Below, piece after piece: positions 42,076 through 50,147 of a stretch of DNA of 64,000 nucleotides (positions within the stretch are counted from its first letter, which is position 1; the number at the start of each line of letters is the position of its first letter). The notes below the pieces were generated by a model. The model was not told where the DNA came from, searched no databases, and was given only the letters and a program-made list of their open reading frames with translations. Made by a program: the position numbers and the translations under genes. This stretch comes from Paraflavitalea sp. CAU 1676 (lineage in GTDB: Bacteria; Bacteroidota; Bacteroidia; Chitinophagales; Chitinophagaceae), in NCBI RefSeq assembly GCF_029223285.1, contig NZ_JARHUJ010000005.1, positions 62,001 through 126,000 on the forward strand, in the 5' to 3' direction.

Positions 42076-42795
42076 TTATTTCAGCGCAAATACCACACTT
42101 ACTTCAAAACGGAGCTTCATTTTCTTAAAGTCAACGCCCTGATCGCTCACAAGACCTTCTCCTGCTTTGTAACCGTACCCAACATTCGACACCTGAGAGA
42201 ACCGGTAAGGCTGTACTTCCACATCATTCGGCTCCGTAATGGTCACAGCTGCACCTACCTGCTCATCGATGGCAGCAGCCAGGTAGCCTGCCTTTTCCTT
42301 GGCAGCCTTGATCGCTTGTATCTTCAATTGCTTGCGGTATTCGAGGATCTTGCTGTGCGAAGTTCTCTCTATGCGGAAATTCTGTGTAGCCTCGTCATCC
42401 AACTTCTCTACCAACTCATCCATCTTCTTACTATTGGTGAATTTGATCTGGTAGGTGATAGAGGCCAGCAGATCCTGCTTTTTGCTTTTTTTCTTGATCC
42501 AGGGATTGCCATTGAAACCATCGTATGCTGCGATGGTGACCAGCGAATCGGCCAGACCGATACTGCGGCAGTTCGCCAGGAAATCACTCTTGATCTTGTC
42601 GAGGCTGATCTTTCCACTGCCTTTCTTTTCATACTCCTTCAGGTCTACCAGTACATAGATCTCATCAGGTACTACTTCCAGTTCGGCACTGCCGCTCACC
42701 GTGATCGTCTTCGGGTAGGGATTAACAACAGTCGATTGCGCAAATCCTTTCATGCTCACTAAAGCGATCATACATACTGCGATAAACTTATTCAT
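42076..42795 (-). CDS. SIMPL (DUF541) domain exported protein
   Basis: 239 residues from ATG 42795. The signal peptide MNKFIAVCMIALVSMKGFAQ is followed by the SIMPL domain: TITVSGSAELEVVPDEIYVL at the start, a helical insertion in the middle (ILEYRKQLKIQAIKAAKEKA) and the ending MKLRFEVSVVFALK. Members are small periplasmic or outer-membrane proteins, including BP26, that form oligomers; their role is not settled. The gene faces a divergent plsC gene. Confidence 0.88.
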   Translation of the reverse strand: MNKFIAVCMIALVSMKGFAQSTVVNPYPKTITVSGSAELEVVPDEIYVLVDLKEYEKKGSGKISLDKIKSDFLANCRSIGLADSLVTIAAYDGFNGNPWIKKKSKKQDLLASITYQIKFTNSKKMDELVEKLDDEATQNFRIERTSHSKILEYRKQLKIQAIKAAKEKAGYLAAAIDEQVGAAVTITEPNDVEVQPYRFSQVSNVGYGYKAGEGLVSDQGVDFKKMKLRFEVSVVFALK

Positions 42796-42920
42796 AACAT
42801 TCAATTTTTAGATAGATGTAGGATTCAAAACAATTACACAACGTTGCAGGCGTTTTCAATAAACATTCGTTTTTATTAACATTTCCTTAATTTCGGCGCA
42901 TAGATAAACTATTGAGGTCC

Positions 42921-43688
42921 ATGAGTTCCTTCAGCGAAAGATTAAAACATGTACAGATCGTGCGTAAGTTCATTTACGCACTGGTGGGTGTTGTTTCTTA
43001 TCCCGGACTGGTGTGGATGAACAAACTGAAGATCTCGGGTACAGAACATATCAAAGACCTTCCGCGAAGGAATGTGATGTTCGTGAGCAATCACCAAACT
43101 TACTTTGCCGATGTGATCACCTTTCTGCACATCTTCTGTGCTGTGAAGTGGAGAAAACAAAACAAGCTCGGAGTTCCTTATTACCTGCTCAATCCATTTA
43201 CCAACGTATATTATGTTGCTGCCGAAGAGACCATGCGTGCTACCTGGATCAGCCGCCTCTTCACCATGGCAGGCGCCATCACGGTAAAGAGAACCTGGAA
43301 CCCCGGTGGTACAGAGAAACGCAAGGGCCTGGATCCCTCTGATACCCGCAAGATCTCCCGTGCCCTCGAAAATAACTGGATCATCACCTTTCCGCAAGGC
43401 ACCACCAAACCTTTTGCGCCCGGTCGCAAAGGAACCGCGCTGATCATCAAGATGGCGAAGCCGGTCGTGATTCCGGTTGTCATCAACGGCTTCTGGAGGG
43501 CTTTCGATAAAAAAGGATTGCGTTTCAAAAAGAGAGGCACGCTGCTCACCGTGCGTTTCAAACCACCATTGGAAATAGATTACGAAGCACCTACCGAAGA
43601 GATTCTCGATCAACTGATGGAAGCCATCGAGCAAAGCAAACCCTGGATGATGAAAGGAGCGCATCACCGCGCCAAATTGCAAGGGTAG
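42921..43688 (+). CDS. plsC: 1-acylglycerol-3-phosphate acyltransferase-type protein
   Basis: 255 residues from ATG 42921; TTG 42912 is in frame but less likely. This is a PlsC-like acyltransferase: motif I reads NHQTYFAD (with His and Asp six residues apart, one more than the usual HX4D), motif III reads FPQGTTKPF in place of FPEGTRS, and a Pro-rich PVVIPVVINGFW follows. A hydrophobic N-terminus places it at the inner membrane. It transfers an acyl chain to lysophosphatidate or a related lipid. Confidence 0.85.
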   Translation: MSSFSERLKHVQIVRKFIYALVGVVSYPGLVWMNKLKISGTEHIKDLPRRNVMFVSNHQTYFADVITFLHIFCAVKWRKQNKLGVPYYLLNPFTNVYYVAAEETMRATWISRLFTMAGAITVKRTWNPGGTEKRKGLDPSDTRKISRALENNWIITFPQGTTKPFAPGRKGTALIIKMAKPVVIPVVINGFWRAFDKKGLRFKKRGTLLTVRFKPPLEIDYEAPTEEILDQLMEAIEQSKPWMMKGAHHRAKLQG

Positions 43689-43718
43689 GGAAGGAGCCGC
43701 CGAAGCGGCTATACCCTT
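43681..43718. terminator. hairpin between convergent plsC and thioesterase genes
   Basis: AAGGGTA (43681-43687) pairs with TACCCTT (43712-43718), and inside it AGCCGC/GCGGCT encloses the tetraloop CGAA. The left arm overlaps the plsC stop codon. T tracts are weak, so it is a probable bidirectional terminator. Confidence 0.5.
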
Positions 43719-43740
43719 ATCAAAAAAATAAATAGAAGTA

Positions 43741-44259
43741 TTATCGCTCAAACAAGGCTTTCAGCTCCGTAGCGTCGGCGGGTTTCATCTTACCACCCAG
43801 AATAAGGCGAAGCTGTCTTCTGCGCAACGCGCCGTCGAACAGGTTTTTCTCTTCTTCTGTTTCCGGTACCAGTTGAGGAACCATCCTCGAGCGGCCATTC
43901 GGGTCGAGGGCCACGAAGGTGAAATAAGCCTCATTGCTCTTGTAACGGTATTGTTGAATGGCATCTTCTCCCCACACCTTCATGTGCACTTCCATAGAAG
44001 AGTTGAAGGCCCGGGAAACCTTGGCTTCGATATGAACTACATTACCCAGTTTGATCGGGTTCTCGAAGGAAATATTGTCGACAGAAGCGGTTACCACAGG
44101 AGCAGCGCAATGCTTCATGGCAGCCAGGGCGGCTGCAATATCCATCCAGTACATCAATCGTCCACCCATCAGGTTACCGAAGGTATTGGTGTCGTTGGGT
44201 AACACCAGTTCGGTCATCACTACATACGATTCTTTGGCTGTCTTTGCTTTTGAACTCAT
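43741..44259 (-). CDS. hotdog-fold acyl-CoA thioesterase
   Basis: 172 residues. The hotdog motif TNTFGNLMGGRLMYWMDIAA (residues about 19-38, with the active-site Asn/Asp region) is followed by APVVTASVDNISFENPIKLG and HIEAKVSRAFNSSMEVHMKV. It belongs to the YciA/BFIT type and hydrolyses acyl-CoA in the cytoplasm. It lies 24 bases downstream of the dipeptide epimerase gene on the same strand, with its own -7 box in that gap. A 14-bp perfect palindrome sits between the box and ATG. Confidence 0.92.
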   Translation of the reverse strand: MSSKAKTAKESYVVMTELVLPNDTNTFGNLMGGRLMYWMDIAAALAAMKHCAAPVVTASVDNISFENPIKLGNVVHIEAKVSRAFNSSMEVHMKVWGEDAIQQYRYKSNEAYFTFVALDPNGRSRMVPQLVPETEEEKNLFDGALRRRQLRLILGGKMKPADATELKALFER

Positions 44260-44260
44260 G

Positions 44261-44274
44261 GCGCAAATTTGCGC
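44261..44274. promoter_or_regulatory. palindrome GCGCAAATTTGCGC before the thioesterase gene
   Basis: A perfect 14-bp inverted repeat, ending one base before ATG 44259 and overlapping the -7 box at 44274. Its position over the transcription start suggests a repressor site; no candidate repressor is evident nearby. Confidence 0.5.
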
Positions 44275-44281
44275 AAATATA
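44274..44281 (-). promoter_or_regulatory. -7 promoter box (TATATTTG) of the thioesterase gene
   Basis: A perfect TAnnTTTG match on the minus strand, 14 bases before ATG. Confidence 0.55.
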
Positions 44282-44283
44282 GT

Positions 44284-45384
44284 CTACACACTCGCTTTTT
44301 CACAACCTGTCAGGAATTGCTCGTCCGCATCGGCCCCTATCCCCACTGTATCAGGCACTTCCACGATAAAACCATTGTACCGCACACCCCCTTGCACGGG
44401 GTCGGCCTTGTGGCCCAGCATACAGGTATCCATATCGTAAAACTGCACATTGTCATGGGCCAGCGCAAAATGGGCAAAGGCTGTGAGCGCCACCCGGCTT
44501 TCCAGCATACCGCCCATCATGCAGGGAATGTTTTTCTCCGCACAGCGGGCATTGATGAGCATGGCTTCCGCAATGCCGCCCGATTTGGCAAACTTGATAT
44601 TGACATAATCACAGGCATCGGCCGCGATCAATCGCTTTGCATCGTGGTGGTTGTACACACTTTCATCGGCCATTATTTTGATGGGCGATTGCTTTCTCAG
44701 GTCAGGCAGGTGATGATCGTTCCAGGTGCGCATGGGTTGCTCACAGAACTGGATATCGAACGCACCCAGGTTCTGCAGCGCATACACTGCATCGGGATAG
44801 CTCCAGCCCTGGTTGGCGTCTATGCGTATTTTAGTGTCGTAGCCAATAGCTTCCCTGATCTGCCGTATGCGCACCACATCTTCTTCGGCGTTTTTACCCA
44901 GCTTCACTTTAATGATGCGCACACCCCGCTGCACAAAATCTATCGCTGCCGCCGCCATATTTTCCGGTGTATCGATGCCGATGGTGAGGTCGGTTTCCAG
45001 CACTTTGGTGCGATCACCGTTCAGGTATTTATACAAAGGCACGCCTTTTCGTTTGGCGGCCAGGTCGAACAAAGCCATGTCGAAGGCACTTTTGATCGTG
45101 CTGTTGAAGGCGGTAAAGTCATGTAATTCCTTCAGTCTTGCCGAAATATCCTCCTCATCCTTTCCCTTCCACAAAGCAGCAAAATCCTTAGCCATCTCAA
45201 AACAGGTGGCCTGCGTTTCGCCCACGATCATCGGGAAAGCCGAGCATTCTCCTACGCCATACAGGCCGGTATCGGTATGTACCCGTATGAAAGTGTTCTG
45301 TGCAAAATGCATGGTGCCCGTGGCAATAGTAAAAGGATGCATGGGAATGCTGAACTTCCAGATGTCGGTGTGTGTGATCTTCAT
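44284..45384 (-). CDS. dipeptide epimerase (enolase superfamily)
   Basis: 366 residues of the muconate-lactonising subgroup. The catalytic set is visible: Lys in IIKVKLGKNAEE, the metal ligands in IRIDANQGW, FCEQPM and IMADES, and the second Lys in NIKFAKSGGIAEA. The pattern fits L-Ala-D/L-Glu epimerases. It would epimerise dipeptides, for example from peptidoglycan recycling. An N-acetylmuramoyl-L-alanine amidase gene lies 1.5 kb away on the same strand, but it is not adjacent. Confidence 0.87.
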   Translation of the reverse strand: MKITHTDIWKFSIPMHPFTIATGTMHFAQNTFIRVHTDTGLYGVGECSAFPMIVGETQATCFEMAKDFAALWKGKDEEDISARLKELHDFTAFNSTIKSAFDMALFDLAAKRKGVPLYKYLNGDRTKVLETDLTIGIDTPENMAAAAIDFVQRGVRIIKVKLGKNAEEDVVRIRQIREAIGYDTKIRIDANQGWSYPDAVYALQNLGAFDIQFCEQPMRTWNDHHLPDLRKQSPIKIMADESVYNHHDAKRLIAADACDYVNIKFAKSGGIAEAMLINARCAEKNIPCMMGGMLESRVALTAFAHFALAHDNVQFYDMDTCMLGHKADPVQGGVRYNGFIVEVPDTVGIGADADEQFLTGCEKASV

Positions 45385-45594
45385 AACGGGCCGGAAGGTA
45401 GCAACTATTCAGGATTTACCCACACCAGAACAGCTCTAGTTGCCCTGATAACTGATTAATTATAATGACATTGCCGGTATTTGCAGCCAAAGGCGGCACA
45501 CCGGCCACCTAACGGCGCCCACCCTCGCAGAATTCCTCGAACCCGCTGTTAACGATCAGACAATTTCTGATTTACATATTTTAAAATCTTGCCT

Positions 45595-45602
45595 TACTTT
45601 TG
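45595..45602 (+). promoter_or_regulatory. -7 promoter box (TACTTTTG) of the proline dehydrogenase gene
   Basis: A perfect TAnnTTTG match, 22 bases before ATG 45625. Confidence 0.6.
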
Positions 45603-45624
45603 CGCCTAACATTTGTTAGTAGAT

Positions 45625-46845
45625 ATGGATAATCCTCACCCCGTTATTTCATTTGATAATACAGAATACGCGTTCGCTTACAAAACAGACCAGGAGCTTA
45701 AGAAAGCCAATTTCCTTTTTTCCAGCATGGGGTATGAGTCGCTGGTAAAACTGGGTACTCGTTTCACCCCCTGGGCCATCAAAGCAGGCCTGCCCATCAA
45801 AGGACTTATCCGCAACACCATTTTTAAACAATTCGTAGGAGGGGAGACCCTCGAAGAAACTGCCCGTGTAGCCAATAAACTCGAGCAGTTCAAGGTGCAG
45901 GTGATACTCGATTACGGAGTAGAAGGTAAGGAAGGAGAAGAGAATTTCGATCACGCCACCGACGAGTTCATCCGGGTTATCAACTTCGCCGCTACCCAAC
46001 CGAATATACCCTTCATGAGCATCAAGGTAACCGGCTTTGCCCGCTTTGCCCTGCTCGAAAAACTCGATGCAGCCGCCAACGGGAAAAGCGGTTATGAAGG
46101 TCGTGTACACACCGAAGTACTTACCGAAGAAGAAAAAGCCGAATGGCAGCGTGTGGTGGGCCGCATGCACCGCATCATCAAGGCTGCTTCCTCCAACAAG
46201 GTAGGTGTACTCGTAGATGCCGAGGAAACCTGGATACAGGATCCCGTCGATGCACTCACCATGCAAATGATGGAGCTGTACAATATTGATACCGCAGTCG
46301 TATTTAATACCATTCAGTTATACCGGCACGACCGGCTCGCGTTCCTGCACGATAGTTTCCGCCAGGCCGAAGCCAAAAGGTTTATCCTGGGGGCCAAATT
46401 GGTGCGGGGCGCTTATATGGAAAAGGAAAGAAGAAGGGCCGAAGAATTGAACTATGCCTCTCCGATCCAGCCGAGCAAAGAAGCCAGCGATACCGATTAC
46501 AACAAGGGTGTAGAGTTTTGCATCGAACACCTCGACCGCATCTCCCTCATCGTAGCCTCGCACAACGAACATAGCAGCTTGCGCGCGGTAGAATTGCTCG
46601 ATAAAAAAGGATTGCCCCACAATCATCCTCATATCCATTTTTCCCAGTTGTATGGGATGAGTGACAATATCACTTTCAACCTGGCCAAGTCGGGCCTGTC
46701 GGTAAGCAAATACCTGCCCTTTGGGCCTATCCATGATGTAGTGCCTTACCTCATGCGGCGGGCACAGGAAAACTCATCGGTATCGGGGCAAACGGGCCGC
46801 GAACTGGGATTGATCCGCAAAGAAATGAAGAGAAGAAAATTATAG
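45625..46845 (+). CDS. proline dehydrogenase
   Basis: 406 residues from ATG 45625 (an in-frame TTG at 45613 lies closer to the promoter). The FAD-binding (beta/alpha)8 barrel includes ILDYGVEGKEGEENF, FMSIKVTGFARFALL, VLVDAEETWIQDPVD, LGAKLVRGAYMEKERRRAEE and IVASHNEHSSLRAVELL, the last of which is near the FAD site. The C-terminal end has KYLPFGPIHDVVPYLMRRAQEN, where the Arg pair binds proline. It is a single-domain enzyme oxidising L-proline to pyrroline-5-carboxylate. It ends at a bidirectional terminator. Confidence 0.93.
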   Translation: MDNPHPVISFDNTEYAFAYKTDQELKKANFLFSSMGYESLVKLGTRFTPWAIKAGLPIKGLIRNTIFKQFVGGETLEETARVANKLEQFKVQVILDYGVEGKEGEENFDHATDEFIRVINFAATQPNIPFMSIKVTGFARFALLEKLDAAANGKSGYEGRVHTEVLTEEEKAEWQRVVGRMHRIIKAASSNKVGVLVDAEETWIQDPVDALTMQMMELYNIDTAVVFNTIQLYRHDRLAFLHDSFRQAEAKRFILGAKLVRGAYMEKERRRAEELNYASPIQPSKEASDTDYNKGVEFCIEHLDRISLIVASHNEHSSLRAVELLDKKGLPHNHPHIHFSQLYGMSDNITFNLAKSGLSVSKYLPFGPIHDVVPYLMRRAQENSSVSGQTGRELGLIRKEMKRRKL

Positions 46846-46866
46846 AGAGCATACTGACTTCAATAG

Positions 46867-46892
46867 AAAAGGGGCCTTTCGGGGCCCCTTTT
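46867..46892. terminator. bidirectional terminator
   Basis: AAAAGGGGCC and GGCCCCTTTT, ten perfect pairs around TTTCGG, between two convergent genes; both strands have A/T tails. Confidence 0.85.
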
Positions 46893-46915
46893 GAATTTCT
46901 TTATAGAAAGCAAGA

Positions 46916-47929
46916 TTATGGCTTCGCAGTAGAATCCACCACCGCGGCCGAGGTAGTCTCGGGGCGGGGAGCCACAGCACCTTCCAGCGTTTCCTTGTAG
47001 CGTCTGAGCGCTGTGATGATGCTCTCCACTACTTCACTTTGCCCTTGCTCGCTGTTGAGGTATTTCTCTTCTTCTTCGTTGGTGATAAAGCCGGTCTCCA
47101 CCAGGATACTCGGCATACCGGTAGCCTGCAGCACCCAGATCTGTTCCCAGTTCCTTTGTTTAACGCCACCGCTCAGGCGACCGCCTTTGGCAAATTCTTC
47201 CTCTACCATATTGGCCAGCGTAAGGCTTTTGCCGAAATATTTTTTCTCATACAACTGAGCCCTGATCCGTGCTTCGGGCGAGTTGAGATCGGGTGGGGCA
47301 TAGGCTGCGCCGCTATCCTGGGTGAACTCGGCACTTTCTTCGGGGTTGATGAAGGTGCTTTTTACACCGCTGCGGTCTGCCGCCCAGATATAGGTTTCGG
47401 TACCATGGCGTTCATTTTTCACCCAGTAGTTCTCGTAGATGGGCACGCGTACCGTTTTCTTCCGTTTTTTGGAGCCCTTGCCGACTGTAATGGTTTTGGT
47501 GGTATGGCCAACTACGCGTTTGGCATACCAGCCGCCGGCTTTTTGAGGGGTAGCGTTGCAGTGGATACTTAAGAAAAGGTCGCCCTTTACTTCATTCGCC
47601 AGTTCGGCACGCATCCTGTTGGCGGTACGGGCGTCCACATTCACACCAAAAACCGTATCCGAGGTACGGGTGTACACGACACGGGTTTCGGGAAATGCTT
47701 CCTGGATCCGCTGACCCAGTTTGAGAGATATAGCGAGTGCAATATCTGCTTCATATGAAATAAGGCCCCTGGCGCCACGGGCCGGGCCACCATGACCGGC
47801 ATCCACCACGATGGTGGCCAGTACAGATTTCTGTTTCCCGCGTTTACCGCCGGGATCTTTCTTTCCAGAGAACGCAAATAGGCCAGCCAAAACGGCCACA
47901 AACAGTAATAGAGTTACGGGTTTTCGCAT
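46916..47929 (-). CDS. N-acetylmuramoyl-L-alanine amidase (Amidase_3)
   Basis: 337 residues from ATG 47929 (ATG 47932 and 47941 are possible). A hydrophobic signal (VTLLLFVAVLAGLFAFSG) is followed by the Amidase_3 domain: TIVVDAGHGGPARGARG (zinc His), a Glu zinc ligand in ISYEADIALAI, LFLSIHCNATPQKAGG (zinc His), and VETGFITNEEEEKYLN (catalytic Glu). A long insert (about residues 155-215) contains a Lys-rich KGSKKRKKTVRVP. It cleaves the stem peptide from muramic acid in the periplasm. It is convergent with proline dehydrogenase. Confidence 0.93.
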   Translation of the reverse strand: MRKPVTLLLFVAVLAGLFAFSGKKDPGGKRGKQKSVLATIVVDAGHGGPARGARGLISYEADIALAISLKLGQRIQEAFPETRVVYTRTSDTVFGVNVDARTANRMRAELANEVKGDLFLSIHCNATPQKAGGWYAKRVVGHTTKTITVGKGSKKRKKTVRVPIYENYWVKNERHGTETYIWAADRSGVKSTFINPEESAEFTQDSGAAYAPPDLNSPEARIRAQLYEKKYFGKSLTLANMVEEEFAKGGRLSGGVKQRNWEQIWVLQATGMPSILVETGFITNEEEEKYLNSEQGQSEVVESIITALRRYKETLEGAVAPRPETTSAAVVDSTAKP

Positions 47930-48200
47930 CATCACCTGCATCAGTTTAAAAAGTTGCTAATCCTGACACCACTCACCACAGGCCTTCCTGCAGCTTTAGG
48001 CTGTTCGTTTAACGATAAAAAACAAATTAGAATATGTAATGTTTCACTTTTTTTCCTGCCTAAGTGGAATCTTTCATCTGCATCTTGCTGTCGTAGAGGC
48101 ATTTCGAAGCAGTAATTCCACAGGTCGCAACCGTTTCAGGCAGGTTTCACCGGCATCATGGCCGGGGGTAGCATGCATCGCTGGCTGATTGCAGGCTGTT

Positions 48201-49058
48201 CTATTTCAGCTTTTCGGCAAACAGCTTCAGGGTGCGCTCCCAGGCCAGTTTCGCCGCCGCTTCATTGTAGCGGGTAGGGGCCGTATCATTGTTGAAAGCG
48301 TGATTGGCGCCTTCATAGACATAGAGCTCATATTTTACACCGGCTTTTTTAAGCGCTTCTTCATAAGCGGGGATACCGGCATTCACGCGTTCGTCGAGCC
48401 CGCCGTAATGCAGTTGCACCGCAGCCTTGATCTTCGGTACATCGGCGGCATCGGGCTGGCGGCCGTAAAAAGCGACGGCGGCCTTCAGATCGGGCACGTT
48501 CACGGCCAGCTGGTTGGCCAGGGCGCCGCCCCAGCAGAAGCCCACACAACCGGTTTTGCCATTGCAATCGGGCCTTGCTTTGAGATAATCGAACGCCTTT
48601 ATAAAGTTGATGAGGTTCTTTTTGGCATCGAGCTGGCCAAACAATCCACGCGCCTGCTCTTCATCCTTGGGCGTACCACCCAGGGGGGATAAGGCATCTA
48701 CACCCAGGGCCAGGTAACCGGCCAGCGCCACGCGCCTTGTCACATCTTCGATGTGTGGGTTAAGTCCCCGGTTCTCGTGGATCACGACAACAGCGCCATA
48801 TTTACCTTCCTTTTTAGGTTTGGCAAAATAGCCTTTCATCGTCACGTCATCGGCGGGGTAGGTAATGTATTCGGTGGTGATGCGGTCGTCCTGTGGATTC
48901 ACGGTAACCGCGTTGTCGTATTTCACTTCCAGCTGGGCCAGGGCAGCGGTAGCGGCCCCCATGCTGCCGGTAAGCAACACGAGCCTTTTGATAAAATCCT
49001 CCCGTTTGAGGGGTTTGTGAGTGTATTCATCAAATAGATTGATGATCTGCTGGTTCAT
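48201..49058 (-). CDS. dienelactone hydrolase-family protein
   Basis: 285 residues from ATG 49058; an upstream frame to 49112 is rejected. The first 45 residues contain KREDFIKRLVLLTGSMGAAT, a hydrophobic export or anchor segment. The alpha/beta-hydrolase core has VVIHENRGLNPHI, the Cys nucleophile in VGFCWGGALANQLA and His in YEGANHAFNND. Such enzymes open lactones or act as carboxylesterases. The spacer to the amidase (47930-48200) shows no other gene. Confidence 0.87.
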   Translation of the reverse strand: MNQQIINLFDEYTHKPLKREDFIKRLVLLTGSMGAATAALAQLEVKYDNAVTVNPQDDRITTEYITYPADDVTMKGYFAKPKKEGKYGAVVVIHENRGLNPHIEDVTRRVALAGYLALGVDALSPLGGTPKDEEQARGLFGQLDAKKNLINFIKAFDYLKARPDCNGKTGCVGFCWGGALANQLAVNVPDLKAAVAFYGRQPDAADVPKIKAAVQLHYGGLDERVNAGIPAYEEALKKAGVKYELYVYEGANHAFNNDTAPTRYNEAAAKLAWERTLKLFAEKLK

Positions 49059-49193
49059 ATGGATTGAATTGCGTGAGAAAAAAAGGATAAGTTTTAAAGT
49101 TAACGAATCCACTCGTAGATGAATGATGGCGATCGTAATTTTTTATGACCCAACTGTATCTTATTGGAAACCTTGCAGTAAATTGCACACCCC

Positions 49194-49268
49194 GGATCGT
49201 TAGCTCAGTTGGTTTAGAGCGCTGCTTTGACAGAGCAGAGGTCACTGGTTCGAGCCCAGTACGATCCA
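49194..49268 (+). tRNA. tRNA-Val (GAC)
   Basis: 75 nucleotides. Acceptor stem GGATCGT (49194-49200) pairs with ACGATCC (49261-49267). The D arm is GCTC...GAGC. The anticodon arm CTGCT-TTGACAG-AGCAG has GAC at 49229-49231. The T arm is ACTGG-TTCGAGC-CCAGT. CCA is not encoded. A stem-loop with T tail follows. Confidence 0.95.
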
Positions 49269-49277
49269 CTCCACCGC

Positions 49278-49309
49278 ACGGCATTCGAAAGGATGCCGTT
49301 TTTGTTTTC
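49278..49309 (+). terminator. terminator after tRNA-Val
   Basis: ACGGCAT (49278-49284) pairs with ATGCCGT (49293-49299) around an eight-base loop; the tail is TTTTGTTTT. Confidence 0.75.
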
Positions 49310-49427
49310 ACGGTTGCCAGCATCGATAAAACAAAACTACACCGCCGCCGATCTCAACTTTCAGTTTTGGGCCGGGCACCTCCAAATCCTGGGACGAGCT
49401 TCGGCATCACCCGGGACGAATAGCCAC

Positions 49428-49853
49428 TTCTCCCCGAAAACACTTGCAAAATGGGATGGCGCGAGGTGATACCAGGTACGAACGACCTTATCCCCGGGAC
49501 GGATAACACAGTTTCTACGTTTTCTCCTCATTGCCTTCCCGATAGTACCCCTGTTCACCTCTATGCTACCCCGGATTCCGGGGAGGCAATGAGGACGCAT
49601 TGAGGACCCATTGAGGTACCATCGGGGTTCCATTGCGGAACCATACTGCTGACCCACTTTACAGTTTTCGAATAACTGCTGTTTTGCTTCACCACTGTCG
49701 ATAGACAGGACGCCTTCCTTACCAAAATTGTGAAACGGACCCCGGGGTTCTTAAACGTTTTCGCTTCCCGGTCACCATGATGTAATACAACACAGCCTTC
49801 ACGATAAGCTGAAATCATTTCGCCGGCATGTTCTGCTTCTTTTTCGGGGAGAA
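49428..49853. repeat. 13-bp perfect inverted repeat bounding a 426-base segment
   Basis: TTCTCCCCGAAAA at 49428-49440 and its exact reverse complement TTTTCGGGGAGAA at 49841-49853. The enclosed 400 bases contain the 11-bp array and no supported gene. A small non-coding mobile element is possible, but no target-site duplication was identified. Confidence 0.5.
49579..49644. repeat. 11-bp degenerate tandem repeat, six units
   Basis: Six consecutive units of exactly 11 bases: CGGGGAGGCAA, TGAGGACGCAT, TGAGGACCCAT, TGAGGTACCAT, CGGGGTTCCAT, TGCGGAACCAT. Consensus YGNGGNNCCAT. A seventh degenerate unit may follow two bases out of phase at 49647. Confidence 0.8.
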
Positions 49854-49961
49854 TTAATGCAAGAAGTAGTGCTTTGTAGTGGTGACGTAACCTAAGTATT
49901 TGATTATCATTATCTCATTTTTGTGCTGTAGAGGTTTTGACGTAGCGCTTATTTTGGACAT

Positions 49962-50034
49962 ATGTCGTTGTAATCCAAAATTGCATGCTGTTTAACATTA
50001 TAAACCCCAAACGACATGCTTGCGTATTACAACG
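49962..50034. promoter_or_regulatory. inverted repeats upstream of the first SusC gene
   Basis: ATGTCGTT (49962-49969) is repeated inverted as AACGACAT (50010-50017), and CGTTGTAAT (49966-49974) inverted as ATTACAACG (50026-50034). They lie 114-186 bases before ATG 50148. They could form alternative RNA structures or bind a regulator of the locus; no sigma/anti-sigma or hybrid sensor gene is adjacent. Confidence 0.4.
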
Positions 50035-50147
50035 TCTATTACCGATGTAAATCTGTCCATATTCACCGGACCATTCCATCCACTCCCGATTTACAATTCA
50101 GCTAACAAGCTTTACAGAACGAATTCCATTTTTCACCAAACCAACCG

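Larger units (their letters stand above)
49310..50147. other. 838-base non-coding spacer with repeats before the glycan locus
   Basis: No gene is supported; frames of 98 and 85 residues on the minus strand are produced by the tandem repeat and lack any family signal. The segment holds the inverted repeat 49428/49841, a CCCCGG/CCGGGG hairpin at 49569-49583, the 11-bp tandem repeat, and inverted repeats near the SusC gene. GGGACGRATA occurs twice (near 49412 and 49497). Confidence 0.65.

Noticed and set aside
49361-49818. 98- and 85-residue minus-strand frames in the repeat segment
   Set aside because: Both are created by the 11-bp repeat being free of stops; there is no family signal and no promoter.
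49194-50147. Integrated element at the tRNA-Val gene
   Set aside because: No integrase and no repeat of the tRNA 3' end was found downstream within the window.
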